Origin: an uncultured Halorubrum sp.
GTDB lineage: Archaea; Halobacteriota; Halobacteria; Halobacteriales; Haloferacaceae
NCBI RefSeq assembly: GCF_937146585.1
Contig: NZ_CAKZRO010000072.1
Coordinates: 1 to 32,496, forward strand
Direction: 5' to 3'
DNA: 32,496 nt
Position numbers and translations under genes: made by a program. The notes below the pieces were generated by a model. That model made no database searches and had not been told where the DNA came from. It saw only the letters and a program-made list of their open reading frames with translations. The first letter of the stretch is position 1. Every line of letters starts with the position of its first letter. Positions 16,411-24,326 of the stretch are shown here, piece by piece.

Positions 16411-16458
16411 CCGCCCGGCCGCGGGCCGGCGGCTCGCAGAACCGCTTTTCGAAAAAGC
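16411..16458. terminator. Possible bidirectional terminator between convergent genes
   Basis: Right after the stop at 16410 a G+C-rich imperfect inverted repeat CCGCCCGGCC/GGCCGGCGG spans 16411-16432. Downstream, GCTTTT (16444-16449) pairs with AAAAGC (16453-16458) around a CGA loop, providing T-runs in both directions between two convergent genes. Archaeal termination mainly needs T-runs, so the second element is the more likely functional part. Confidence 0.4.
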
Positions 16459-16512
16459 TCGTTCGCACAGCGGCGACGCCGGGATCGGACGCGACGCCGC
16501 CGCACTCTCTCC

Positions 16513-17556
16513 TTACAGCCCGTACGCCACGCGCTCGCCCACGTCGAGGCCGTTCGCGAGGGCGGCGTGGAGCCGCGCCTCGCCGGCGACCCAGTCGCCG
16601 AGCAGGTAGAGCCCTTCGTCGCGCGCCGAGTCGACGGGGCCGCTATCGACGCCCTCGTCGGGGAGCGCGTAGCGCCACCCCTGGTGGTCCGTCCACGCGG
16701 GGTCGGCCAGCCGCTCGTCGCCGACGACGTCGGCGGCGTGGTCAGCGAGCGCGGCGACGTTCTCGGCGGGGTCGTCGTCGTAGTGCTCGGTCGACCACGC
16801 GCCGCTCGCCTGGACGACGAGCAGCGTCTCGCCGTCGGGGACGTGCCCGGCCTTACACTCCTCGCGCGAGATCCAGCCGACCGGGTGCTCCTTGTCGGTG
16901 TTGACGAGGGCGTAGTACGGCACGTCGAGCGCGAACGGGTAGCGCAACACCGCGGTCCAGACGCTGCCGTACGCGACGTCGCCGACCGCCTCGACGAGCG
17001 TCTCGCGGAGCGGGTCGTCCCACTCGGCCGTCCGGAGGAGCTCCGCCGTCTGCGGCGCCGGCGGATTCAGGAGGAGGACGTCGAACGGGCCGTGGGTCTC
17101 GCCGTCCGCGTCGTCGAGCTCCCACCGGTCCTCGGGGCGCGTCCGCCGGACCGTCTCGACGCGGGTCCGCCGGTGGACGGTCGCGTCGGTGCGACCGAAC
17201 AGGCGCTTCGCGATCTGGGTGAGCCCCCGCCGGTAGCTCCACTTGTGGTCGTCGGCGTCGCGGCCCGGCGACACCGTCTCGTCGACGTCGAAGGTGTACA
17301 CCGGCTCCGTCACCTCGACGAGCCCCTCGTCGTCGAGCGTCTCGGTGATCAGCTCGACGACGCGGTCGTCGTCGCTCTTCAGGTAGTTCGCCCCGTAGTC
17401 GTACGTGAGGTCGTCGTGGCGGCGGGTCGCCGCGCGCCCGCAGAGCCCGCCCGACTTCTCTAACACGGTCACGTCCGCGTCGGGCACGGTCCTGTCGATG
17501 ACGAACGCCGCCGCGGCCGCCCCCGCGCCCGCGCCGACGATGCCTACGTCTGTCAC
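16513..17556 (-). CDS. FAD-dependent NAD(P)-type amine oxidase/renalase-like oxidoreductase
   Basis: A 347-residue flavoprotein. The N-terminal dinucleotide fold reads V-G-I-V-G-A-G-A-G-A-A (Gly8, Gly10, Gly12), followed by V-T-V-L-E-K-S-G-G-L-C-G-R near residue 30-42, the conserved Glu binding the ribose. The C-terminal FAD motif is L-Y-L-L-G-D-W-V-A-G-E-A-R-L near 320, then a helix A-L-A-N-G-L-D-V-G-E-R-V-A. This layout is that of renalase-like or protoporphyrinogen-oxidase-like enzymes; the substrate is unknown. The GTG at 17556 is chosen because the family starts there and TTAAGT on the minus strand is 28 bases upstream, fitting a leaderless GTG. Convergent with the small membrane gene. 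Confidence 0.87.
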   Translation of the reverse strand: MTDVGIVGAGAGAAAAAFVIDRTVPDADVTVLEKSGGLCGRAATRRHDDLTYDYGANYLKSDDDRVVELITETLDDEGLVEVTEPVYTFDVDETVSPGRDADDHKWSYRRGLTQIAKRLFGRTDATVHRRTRVETVRRTRPEDRWELDDADGETHGPFDVLLLNPPAPQTAELLRTAEWDDPLRETLVEAVGDVAYGSVWTAVLRYPFALDVPYYALVNTDKEHPVGWISREECKAGHVPDGETLLVVQASGAWSTEHYDDDPAENVAALADHAADVVGDERLADPAWTDHQGWRYALPDEGVDSGPVDSARDEGLYLLGDWVAGEARLHAALANGLDVGERVAYGL

Positions 17557-17859
17557 ACCGACCGTTGGGGCCGGGACCACTTAACCGGTCGCGTGCGGCG
17601 GGAGAGCGGAGACCCTATCCTGGGCGACGACCCGGAGAGAGGGCCCGATCAGTCGTCGTCCGGAGCGACGATCACGACCGGGGCGTCGACGCCGCGTCGG
17701 CGGCCTCGGCGGTCGCCACGATCCGCTCGCCTCCAACGACGCGTTTTAATCGGTCACTCCAGACAGTACCGGTACGAACGCGACCGGCGATTCCGGCGTC
17801 GCGGTCCGAGAGACACGACATGACACCGACCACCACCACGCGATCGACGGACGGGGACG
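17557..17859. promoter_or_regulatory. Divergent intergenic region with promoters and a possible gene remnant
   Basis: This 303-base gap holds the minus-strand TATA-like TTAAGT (17578-17583) of the flavoprotein gene and, for the transporter, TTTTAAT at 17743-17749 followed by a perfect 10-base palindrome GTACCGGTAC at 17766-17775, near the expected transcription start. On the minus strand, two short overlapping frames (17672-17821 and 17649-17690) have haloarchaeal-like codon use; the shorter ends V-V-I-V-A-P-D-D-D-stop, which resembles the C terminus of a real protein. They may be remnants of a frameshifted gene, or chance. Confidence 0.35.
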
Positions 17860-17867
17860 ATGGCTGA
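17820..17867 (+). CDS. Candidate 15-residue upstream ORF of the MFS gene
   Basis: An ATG at 17820 opens a 15-codon frame rich in Thr and Asp (MTPTTTTRSTDGDDG) whose TGA lies 6 bases inside the transporter gene, overlapping its start by 8 bases in another frame. It lies downstream of the predicted TATA and so would be on the transcript. It could couple or modulate translation of the transporter; no family support exists, so confidence is low. Confidence 0.2.
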   Translation: MTPTTTTRSTDGDDG

Positions 17868-19188
17868 CGGCGGGGCGGACGACGACGCCGCGGGCGACGA
17901 GTCGACCGGGGGGATGGACTACGCCGCGCGCGCGGCCGACACCCTCGGCTTCTCGCGCTGGTGGCAGATCGCCGCCGCGGCCGGGATGATGGCCGCGGTG
18001 AGCCCGTACCAGTACGTCTGGTCGTCCATCTCGCCGGCGCTCTCGGAGAGCCTCGACATCGCGCTGCCCGCCTTGGGCGCGGTGTTCTCGTTTTACGTCG
18101 TGTTCCAGTCGCTCTCGCAGTTCCCCGCGGGCAAGTGGCGCGACAGCCGGGGGCCGGGCGCGCTCACCTTCCTCGCGGCGCTGCTCGCGGGCGGGGGGTA
18201 CATCGGGCTCGCGTACGCGACGAGCCTCTGGCAGCTGTACGTGCTGTACTCGCTGGGCGCGATCGGCGTCGGCATCGTCTACACGGTCGCGGTCAACACC
18301 GCGGTCAAGTGGTTCCCGGACCGCACGGGGCTGACGACCGGCGTCGGGACGATGGCGTTCGCGGCCGGGAGCGCCCTCGTCGTCCCGTACGTGCGGGCGA
18401 ACGACTCCGCGGCGGCGTACAGCGCCGTGCTCCGCAACATCGGGATCGGCATCCTCGTCGTGACGCTCGTCGGGTCGTTCCTCCTCCGGGACCCGCCGAC
18501 GGACTGGCTGGACCGCTCCGGCGACGACGACGGCGACGAGGAGGGGCTCGCCGCCTCGATCCGCGGGCGGAACTACTCGACGCGCGAGATGCTCTCGACG
18601 TGGCAGTTCTGGCTGCTTTACGCGATGTTCATCGCGATGGCGAGCGCGGACCTCCTCGTCATCGCCAACGTGGTCCGGTTCGCGGAGAACTTCGGGCTCG
18701 CGGCGCTGATCGCGACGCTGTCGGCGACGCTCCTCCCGATCGCCGCGGGGGTCTCGCGGCTGATCCTCGGCGAGGCGACCGACCGGTTCGACCGCAAGCG
18801 CGTGATGGCCGGCTCGTTCCTCCTCGCCGGGCTGTTCCGGATCGGCCTCGTGGCCGCCGGCGAGGCGGGCAACGGGGCGGTCTTCGTCGCGTTCGTCCTC
18901 GGCGCGATGTTCTTCTCCTCGCCGCTGTACGTGTTCTTCCCGTCGATGCTGGCCGACTACTACGGCGCGGCCAACTCCTCGGGCAACTACGCGGTCCTGT
19001 ACACCGCGAAGGTCGGCGGCGGCGTCTTCTCCGGCACCGTCGCGGGGTACCTCGTCGCGACGCTCGGCTGGACGCCGACGTTCGCCCTCGGCGGCGCGCT
19101 GGCGGTCGCCGCGGGGCTGGCGGTGTTCGTCCTCCGGCCGCCGAGCGGCTCCGGGCTGCGCTCGACGGACCCGGCGGCCGCGGACTGA
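17860..19188 (+). CDS. MFS transporter, OFA (oxalate/formate antiporter-like) group
   Basis: A 442-residue transporter with 12 predicted membrane helices in two halves, separated by an acidic cytoplasmic loop (about 212-232, D-D-D-G-D-E-E). Strings typical of OFA-type members are F-S-F-Y-V-V-F-Q-S-L and G-K-W-R-D-S-R-G-P (loop 2-3 motif, residues 75-100), and G-I-G-V-V-type helix 4 sequence seen as G-V-G-I-V-Y-T-V-A-V-N-T-A-V-K-W-F-P-D. The second half carries D-R-F-D-R-K-R in the equivalent loop. Substrates of this group are small carboxylates, but the exact one is unknown. The first 30 residues are an acidic extension. An ATG 40 bases upstream in another frame opens a tiny ORF overlapping this start. 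Confidence 0.9.
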   Translation: MADGGADDDAAGDESTGGMDYAARAADTLGFSRWWQIAAAAGMMAAVSPYQYVWSSISPALSESLDIALPALGAVFSFYVVFQSLSQFPAGKWRDSRGPGALTFLAALLAGGGYIGLAYATSLWQLYVLYSLGAIGVGIVYTVAVNTAVKWFPDRTGLTTGVGTMAFAAGSALVVPYVRANDSAAAYSAVLRNIGIGILVVTLVGSFLLRDPPTDWLDRSGDDDGDEEGLAASIRGRNYSTREMLSTWQFWLLYAMFIAMASADLLVIANVVRFAENFGLAALIATLSATLLPIAAGVSRLILGEATDRFDRKRVMAGSFLLAGLFRIGLVAAGEAGNGAVFVAFVLGAMFFSSPLYVFFPSMLADYYGAANSSGNYAVLYTAKVGGGVFSGTVAGYLVATLGWTPTFALGGALAVAAGLAVFVLRPPSGSGLRSTDPAAAD

Positions 19189-19207
19189 CAGACGTCGTTC
19201 CGGGCGA

Positions 19208-19621
19208 CTACGCGCTCAACCGCGCCGCCCGCCGGATCGCGACCGACCAGAGCCCGACCGCGACCCCGCCGGCCGCGAGCACCGCGTTGACGCCGGGCGG
19301 TTCGAGCGAGAACGGCGTGAACGCGGGCGCGATCGAGACGTGGAGCGCGACGCCAGCCGCGCCGGCGGCGGCGACGGACCGCGGCCCCCACGCCCGCGAG
19401 TCGGGCCGCCGCTCCGCCGCGGCGAGGACGCGGTCGCCGGAGGCGACGAGGACGTGACCGGCGGCGAGCACGACCCCGAGAGCGACCGACCCGCCGAGGT
19501 CGACGGCGACGCTCGTCTCGAAGGCGCGGTACCACAGCACGTGCGCGAGCCGCGCGACCGCGCCGAGCGCCAGGGCGAGCGCGAGGTCAACGAGGACGGC
19601 CGCGACGCGGCGCGGCGTCAC
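19208..19621 (-). CDS. Small membrane protein coupled to a methyltransferase gene
   Basis: A 137-residue protein with about four hydrophobic segments (about 4-22, 34-54, 73-92 and 107-126). The first helix holds L-V-D-L-A-L-A-L-A-L-G-A. Its GTG start at 19621 overlaps the TGA of the methyltransferase (GTGA), so translation is coupled. No known family was recognised. It ends close to the end of the MFS gene (20 bases), which is convergent. Role unknown. Confidence 0.72.
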   Translation of the reverse strand: MTPRRVAAVLVDLALALALGAVARLAHVLWYRAFETSVAVDLGGSVALGVVLAAGHVLVASGDRVLAAAERRPDSRAWGPRSVAAAGAAGVALHVSIAPAFTPFSLEPPGVNAVLAAGGVAVGLWSVAIRRAARLSA

Positions 19622-20226
19622 GGGAGCGTTCCGACCACGGCGTAGAAGGGGTCCCCGCCCGGGCGCTCCGCGATCCGGTCCGTCACGTCGAACCCGCCGG
19701 CCGCGAGGTAGCGTTCGACGAGGTCGGCGCGCTCGTCCATCGAGGCGGCCCGCCACGCGCGGACGGCCTTCGTGGGGAACATCCGGTTCGAGAAGCTGAC
19801 GACGACCGTCCCGCCGGCCGCGAGGACCCGGGCGAACTCGGCGAAGACGGGACCGGGGTACTGGAGGTACTGGACCGACAGCGCACAGCCGACCGCGTCG
19901 AAGGAGTCGTCGGCGAACGGGAGCGACTGATCTCGGTTGAAGTTGCGCACGACGTACTCGTCGAGCCGGTCGTTCTCGGCCAGTTCGGCCTCGTTGAGCC
20001 CGTGGCCGACGACGCGCTCGTAGTCGGTGTCCGGCAGGTGCGAGACCCAGCTGCTCATCGCGTCGAGGACGCGGTCGCCGGGCTCGGTCACCGACGCGTA
20101 CAGCGCGGTCAGCCGGTCGAGGAACGCGTCGTCGGCGTGGGTGACGAACCGCGGGTCGGCGTAGAACGTCCCGTCGGGGCGGTCGTCTCGCTTGCGCCGG
20201 TCGCGGTCCGAGAGGACGGTCGTCAC
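19618..20226 (-). CDS. Class I SAM-dependent methyltransferase with altered motif I
   Basis: A 202-residue methyltransferase of the group where the usual G-x-G-x-G loop is replaced by V-L-D-A-M-S-S-W-V-S-H-L-P (residues 49-61). The later motifs are recognisable: V-V-G-H-G-L-N as acidic-loop strand, F-D-A-V-G-C-A-L-S-V-Q-Y-L near 105, and F-A-R-V-L-A-A-G-G-T-V-V-V-S-F-S-N-R near 125-145. This M-S-S-W-V-S-H-L-P form is known from a family of bacterial and archaeal methyltransferases of unknown substrate. The GTG at 20226 (VTTVLSDRD) is chosen; the upstream extension is antisense to the pirin gene. A TATA-like CTTACT lies about 28 bases upstream. Coupled to the downstream membrane gene. Confidence 0.82.
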   Translation of the reverse strand: MTTVLSDRDRRKRDDRPDGTFYADPRFVTHADDAFLDRLTALYASVTEPGDRVLDAMSSWVSHLPDTDYERVVGHGLNEAELAENDRLDEYVVRNFNRDQSLPFADDSFDAVGCALSVQYLQYPGPVFAEFARVLAAGGTVVVSFSNRMFPTKAVRAWRAASMDERADLVERYLAAGGFDVTDRIAERPGGDPFYAVVGTLP

Positions 20227-20331
20227 GATACCGGAATCAGGGGCGCCGGGAGTAAGAGGGCGTCGCCGCCACCGACCGCCCGCCTGCCCCCACCGGACGG
20301 CTTTTTGCGGCGAGCGGGTTACCGGGCGGTA

Positions 20332-21096
20332 ATGGATTCCACCGCCGCCGCCGACCGCGACCTCTTCCCCGCGCCCCGCTCCGAGGTCTTTCGAGATCAG
20401 GGCAAGTTCCGCACGCGATTCAACTTCCCCGGGCGGAACCTCCCGGACCACGACGACCACGGGTACGGCCCGCTCTCGACGGTCGTCGAGTCGTTCATGG
20501 ACCCCGACACGCTGATCCGGATGCACCAGCACCGCGACGAGGAGATCGTCTCGTGGGTGCCGGCGGGCGTGATGCGCCACGACGACCGCGAGGGGAACGA
20601 ACTCGTCACGGACGCCGAACACCTCCTCGTGATGAACGCCGGGTCGGGCTTCTGGCACGCCGAGGAGACGCTCGCCGACGACCCGCCGCTGCGGATGCTC
20701 CAGATATTCGTCCGCCCGCACGACCTCGGGTTAGAGCCCGGGATCCAGCACGGTCCGCTCCCGGACCCCGAGCCGAACGAGTGGCGTCGCGTGTTCGCGC
20801 CCGCGGGGTCGGACCACCCGTTTACCGTGCGCAACACGGTCGACTGCTACGACCTCCGTCTCGACGCCGGCGCGGCCGCGACGCTCCCCGATATCGGGGG
20901 TCGAGACGCCTACGTGTACGTCTTCGAGGGGTCGGTCGAGGTCGGCGACGCCGCGCTCTCGGAGACGGAGAGCGCCCTCTGGACCGGCGACGGCGCGCCG
21001 CCGACCGTCACCGCCGGCGACGGGGGGGCGACCGTCGTGGCGTTCCTGATCGACCCCGACGCGCCGGTGACGCGGCAGGGGACGATCGGGCGGTGA
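20332..21096 (+). CDS. Pirin-family bicupin protein
   Basis: A 254-residue pirin-like protein. The N-terminal cupin carries the metal set seen in pirins: His65 and His67 in M-H-Q-H-R-D-E-E, and His109 and Glu111 in G-F-W-H-A-E-E. The string F-N-F-P-G-R-N-L-P-D-H-D near residue 33 and L-Q-I-F-V-R-P near 127 are also family-typical. The C-terminal cupin (about 170-250) lacks a full metal set, as usual. Pirins act as quercetin dioxygenases or Fe-dependent transcription co-factors; here only the fold and metal site can be claimed. TATA-like CTTTTTGC lies about 28 bases upstream, fitting a leaderless start. Confidence 0.9.
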   Translation: MDSTAAADRDLFPAPRSEVFRDQGKFRTRFNFPGRNLPDHDDHGYGPLSTVVESFMDPDTLIRMHQHRDEEIVSWVPAGVMRHDDREGNELVTDAEHLLVMNAGSGFWHAEETLADDPPLRMLQIFVRPHDLGLEPGIQHGPLPDPEPNEWRRVFAPAGSDHPFTVRNTVDCYDLRLDAGAAATLPDIGGRDAYVYVFEGSVEVGDAALSETESALWTGDGAPPTVTAGDGGATVVAFLIDPDAPVTRQGTIGR

Positions 21097-21168
21097 AGCG
21101 AGAGGGAACGGTCGGCCGGTGACGCGAGGGTCGGAAAGCCTCAACTCCCGCCCCGCCGAACGCGGCGT

Positions 21169-21684
21169 ATGCGCACCCCGCTCGCGGCCGCCGGGCTCGT
21201 CGCGCTCGGCGTCTGCCTGATGGCGAACCCGCTCTTCCTCCCGGTGGCGGTCGGCGAGCCAGACCCCGCCTACACGCACACGGTCCAGCCGGTGAGCGAG
21301 GGGTCGGTCGCCGGGTTCGAGTCGCCCGCGGCCGGCGGGACGAACGCCTCCGACGCCGTCGTCGCGTACGACGACCTCGACCCGGCTGCCCGCGCGGCGT
21401 TCGACCGCGCCCGCGACGCGCCGGAGGGCGGGTTCGGCGTCGAAGACCCCGACGAGCAGGTCGACTCGCTCTCGTACCCGACGGACCCGACGCTCGGGGA
21501 CGGGCTGCTGATCGTCGAGCGCGACGGCGGGCGGTACGAGCTCTGGACCCGGACCGTCGAGCGGGAGTCGAACGCCGTCGTCGTCCAGCGGGTCCTCGTC
21601 CAGCCGATCGCGTTCCTCGTCGGCTTCCTCGCGGTCGTCGCCGGGGCCGCGGTCGCGCTGCGGGGGCGGCTCGGCGGCGAGTGA
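21169..21684 (+). CDS. Membrane-anchored protein with external domain
   Basis: A 171-residue protein with an N-terminal hydrophobic segment (about 4-28), a hydrophilic domain of about 110 residues, and a C-terminal membrane helix (about 143-163) followed by R-G-R-L-G-G-E. The charge layout places the middle domain outside. That domain contains V-A-Y-D-D-L-D-P-A-A-R-A-A-F-D-R-A, a pattern I have seen in haloarchaeal proteins annotated only as hypothetical, and a second part with strand-like Y-E-L-W-T-R-T. No function can be assigned. Confidence 0.75.
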   Translation: MRTPLAAAGLVALGVCLMANPLFLPVAVGEPDPAYTHTVQPVSEGSVAGFESPAAGGTNASDAVVAYDDLDPAARAAFDRARDAPEGGFGVEDPDEQVDSLSYPTDPTLGDGLLIVERDGGRYELWTRTVERESNAVVVQRVLVQPIAFLVGFLAVVAGAAVALRGRLGGE

Positions 21685-21735
21685 CGAGACGGAGTCATGA
21701 CGGCGGCAGCGACGGCAACCCGCCGGGCTGCGACC

Positions 21736-22785
21736 TCACTCCTCGGCCGTCTGCGCGGGCGTCGGCTGCCCCACCGGCTCGGGCGCGTCGCCCGCTTCGA
21801 TCGCGCGGCGGGTCGGCTCCCCGATCTCGACGAGGTGACAGAGCGGGTTCCCGGGGTAGACCACCGGGTTCTCCAGCAGGCCGATCAGGAGCCCGGTGAA
21901 GGGGGCCTCCACCGCGACCGCGTCCTCCTTGAACGGGTTGGTGATCGTCGCGATGCGGTCGCCCTCGCGGACGAGCGAGCCGCTCTCGAAGTGGGTGTCG
22001 ACGATGCCGCCGGAGTCGGCGCGCAGCCACGTCTTCTCGCCCGTACCGGCGACGATGGTGCGCCAGCCGGGCCAGCGCACCGTGTCGGTCGCTAAGAGGC
22101 CGTACTCCGCGAAGACGGATCGGACGCCGGCGAGCGCGTCGTCGATCAGCGGGCGCTGGAAGCGGTGGGCCTCTCCCATCTCGATCGTGATCGTGGGGAT
22201 GTCGGCGGCGGTCGCCTCGCCGCGGAGGGTGCCGCTCGGTCCGTCGCTGTCGATGACCACCTTGGAGCCGAACGCCAGCGCGAGCCGGTGGACCGCCTCG
22301 TCGGTCATGTCGGCGCGGACGTGGAGCATGTTCGTCCGGCCGCGCGTGGAGGTGTGGAAGTCGAGCCCGAAGTCACAGGGCGCGATGAAGTTCTCGTAGA
22401 TCTGGTGGGCCATCCGCTTCGAACTGGTCGATCCGGGTTTGCCCGGGAACGACCGGTTCAGGTCGCGGTCGTAGACGGGGAGGTACCGCTGCTGGGCGAT
22501 GAAACCGGGGACGTTGAGGACGGGGAGACAGACTAGCGTTCCGGCGAGGTCGGCGAGGTCCCACTCGTGGGCGACCTCGCGGACGACCTCGATCCCGTTG
22601 AGCTCGTCGCCGTGGGCCGCCGCGGTGAGGAAGGCGGTCGGCCCGTCGCGCTCCCCGTTGACGATGGTGACCGGGATCCGGACGGGGTCGCCGAGGTACG
22701 TCTCGCTGATCCCGTAGCGGATGTTCTGCGTTTCGCCGGGCGGCACCGCCCCGCCGTTGTACGTGAACGCCCGGTCGTCGCTCAT
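21736..22785 (-). CDS. Succinylglutamate desuccinylase/aspartoacylase-type M14 metallo-hydrolase
   Basis: A 349-residue zinc hydrolase of the AstE/AspA group in the M14 carboxypeptidase clan. Zinc ligands are in A-A-H-G-D-E-L-N-G (His58, Glu61) and D-F-H-T-S (His144); the substrate-binding string R-D-L-N-R-S-F-P-G is at 107-115, and the catalytic Glu is expected in T-I-E-M-G-E (200-205). A C-terminal barrel-like domain (about 260-325) follows, as in this subgroup. Members remove acyl or glutamyl-like groups from amino-acid conjugates and are paired with RimK-type ligases in bacteria (RimA). Here it is divergent from a RimK-protease fusion, 110 bases away, which strongly suggests a joint pathway. 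A near-perfect TATATATAT box lies about 25-33 bases upstream. Confidence 0.92.
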   Translation of the reverse strand: MSDDRAFTYNGGAVPPGETQNIRYGISETYLGDPVRIPVTIVNGERDGPTAFLTAAAHGDELNGIEVVREVAHEWDLADLAGTLVCLPVLNVPGFIAQQRYLPVYDRDLNRSFPGKPGSTSSKRMAHQIYENFIAPCDFGLDFHTSTRGRTNMLHVRADMTDEAVHRLALAFGSKVVIDSDGPSGTLRGEATAADIPTITIEMGEAHRFQRPLIDDALAGVRSVFAEYGLLATDTVRWPGWRTIVAGTGEKTWLRADSGGIVDTHFESGSLVREGDRIATITNPFKEDAVAVEAPFTGLLIGLLENPVVYPGNPLCHLVEIGEPTRRAIEAGDAPEPVGQPTPAQTAEE

Positions 22786-22895
22786 GCCTCACCGCAGCGC
22801 GGCGGCGGGTATATATATGGCGACCCGCGGACCCGCGGTCCCACGGGGCAGAACCGATCGGCGCGTCTTTTAGGTCGGCCCGCGCAGGGACACGT
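22786..22895. promoter_or_regulatory. Divergent promoter of the RimK/deacylase pair
   Basis: TATATATAT at 22810-22818 is a strong TATA box for the minus-strand deacylase gene (start 22785), and CTTTTAGG at about 22867-22874 is placed 24-28 bases ahead of the plus-strand ATG at 22896. Both imply leaderless or nearly leaderless transcripts. The piece between contains the partial dyad CCGCGGACCCGCGG (about 22825-22838), a possible operator. Confidence 0.55.
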
Positions 22896-24248
22896 ATGAG
22901 TTCGGACTCGGTTCGGGTGGGAGTGCTGTCGCTACACAACAGCAAGGAGACGAAGGCGATCTGTAACGCCGTCGAGGACCTCGGCCACGAACCCGTGTGG
23001 CTCCGCGAGGAGAACGCGGCGGTCAGCGTCGAGGACGGCGACGTCGCCGTCGAGCCCGCGGTCGACGTGATCGCGAACCGGCTGCTCCTGTCGAACACCG
23101 ACCAGCCCGCGGAGCTGCTCGGGCTGGCGGCGACGTTCGAGCGCATCCGACCGATGCTGAACGAGCCGAACGCGGTGCTGGCGTCGATCCACAAGTTCGC
23201 CACGGCCGCGACGCTCGCCGACTGGAACATCCGCGTGCCCGACGCGCTGCTCGCGCTGTCGAACGACCGCCTCAACGAGGGCCGCGAGCGCTTCGGCGAC
23301 GTGGGCGTGTACAAGACCGCGATCGGGACCCACGGCGGCGGGACGTGGAAGGTCGACCTCACCGAGCGCGTGAACCCGAAGGTCGGCAACCGGCAGGCGT
23401 TCCTCCAGAAGCTCATCGACCGCGACGACGAGAAGCACCGCGACCTGCGGGTGTACATCGTGGGCGACGAGATCGTCGGCTCGATGTACCGCTACGCGCC
23501 CGAGGGCGACTGGCGCACCAACGTCGCGCTGGGCGGCGCGGTGGAGGACGCCACGGACGACATGCCGCAGGAAGCCGCCGACACGGCCCTCTACGCGGCC
23601 GAGGTGATGGACCTCGACTACGCCGGCGTCGACCTCGTCGAGGGGTACGACGGCTGGTACGTCCTCGAGGTGAACCCCACGGCCGGGTTCAAGGGGCTGT
23701 TCGAGGCGACCGGCACCAGCCCGGCCCCGCACATCGCGAAGCTGGCGATCGAGACGGTCGGCGGCGAGGTCGACGACGACGCGGTCGAGCGCGTCGCCGC
23801 GACGCTCGACGACTCGCGGCCGTCCTGCGCCCCGGCCCCGAAGCCGAGCCCGACCGAGCAGCCCGACATCGGCTACATCGAGGAGGTCGTCGTCACCGGC
23901 ACCTCCGGCTCGACGCAGGCGCTCGCGAAGTCGGACACGGGCGCGACCCGGACGAGCATCGACACCCAGCTGGCCGCCGAGATCGGCGCCGGCCCGATCA
24001 AGAGCATGACGCGCGTCAAGTCGGGCAGCGTGAAGGGCGGGAAGGCGCGCCCGGTCGTCGACCTCGTCATCGGCATCGGCGGCAACCAGCACACCGTCAC
24101 CGCGAGCGTCGAGGACCGCGGCCACATGGAGTACCCGCTGCTGCTCGGCCGCGACATCCTCACCGACTACCGGGTGGACGTGCGGCGGCGCGCCGACACC
24201 GACGAGACCGAGCGCGAGGCGGGCGAGATCCTCGAAGAAGAGGAGTAG
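22896..24248 (+). CDS. RimK-type ATP-grasp ligase fused to a retropepsin-like (RimB/'Zn-protease') domain
   Basis: A 450-residue two-domain protein. Residues 1-295 are an ATP-grasp ligase of the RimK/LysX/MptN group: the pre-ATP-grasp V-G-V-L-S-L-H-N-S near the start, the ATP-loop V-Y-K-T-A-I-G-T-H-G-G-G (Lys140, Gly147-149), D-L-R-V-Y-I-V-G-D-E near 185, and the metal site L-E-V-N-P-T-A-G-F (Glu258, Asn260). A Pro-rich linker (about 308-325) leads to a C-terminal domain of the family often annotated as ATP-dependent zinc protease (PF05618). It carries S-D-T-G-A-T at 346-351 and L-L-L-G-R-D at 415-420, which are the active-site Asp motif and the psi-loop motif of retroviral-type aspartic proteases. 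The ligase should add glutamate (or a similar amino acid) to a peptide or cofactor; the target is unknown. Divergent from an M14 deacylase. Confidence 0.92.
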   Translation: MSSDSVRVGVLSLHNSKETKAICNAVEDLGHEPVWLREENAAVSVEDGDVAVEPAVDVIANRLLLSNTDQPAELLGLAATFERIRPMLNEPNAVLASIHKFATAATLADWNIRVPDALLALSNDRLNEGRERFGDVGVYKTAIGTHGGGTWKVDLTERVNPKVGNRQAFLQKLIDRDDEKHRDLRVYIVGDEIVGSMYRYAPEGDWRTNVALGGAVEDATDDMPQEAADTALYAAEVMDLDYAGVDLVEGYDGWYVLEVNPTAGFKGLFEATGTSPAPHIAKLAIETVGGEVDDDAVERVAATLDDSRPSCAPAPKPSPTEQPDIGYIEEVVVTGTSGSTQALAKSDTGATRTSIDTQLAAEIGAGPIKSMTRVKSGSVKGGKARPVVDLVIGIGGNQHTVTASVEDRGHMEYPLLLGRDILTDYRVDVRRRADTDETEREAGEILEEEE

Positions 24249-24293
24249 AACGGTTCGACGCCGGCGGATCGGGACTCGCAGGCGTCTGACAAA

Positions 24294-24301
24294 AGTATAA
24301 G
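24294..24301 (+). promoter_or_regulatory. TATA box of the RHH gene
   Basis: AGTATAAG, preceded by ACAAA as a BRE-like part, lies about 29 bases ahead of the ATG at 24327. The RHH gene therefore probably has its own leaderless transcript rather than depending only on read-through from the RimK-fusion gene. Confidence 0.5.
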
Positions 24302-24326
24302 AGCGAGGCTGTCGAGGACAGGACAC

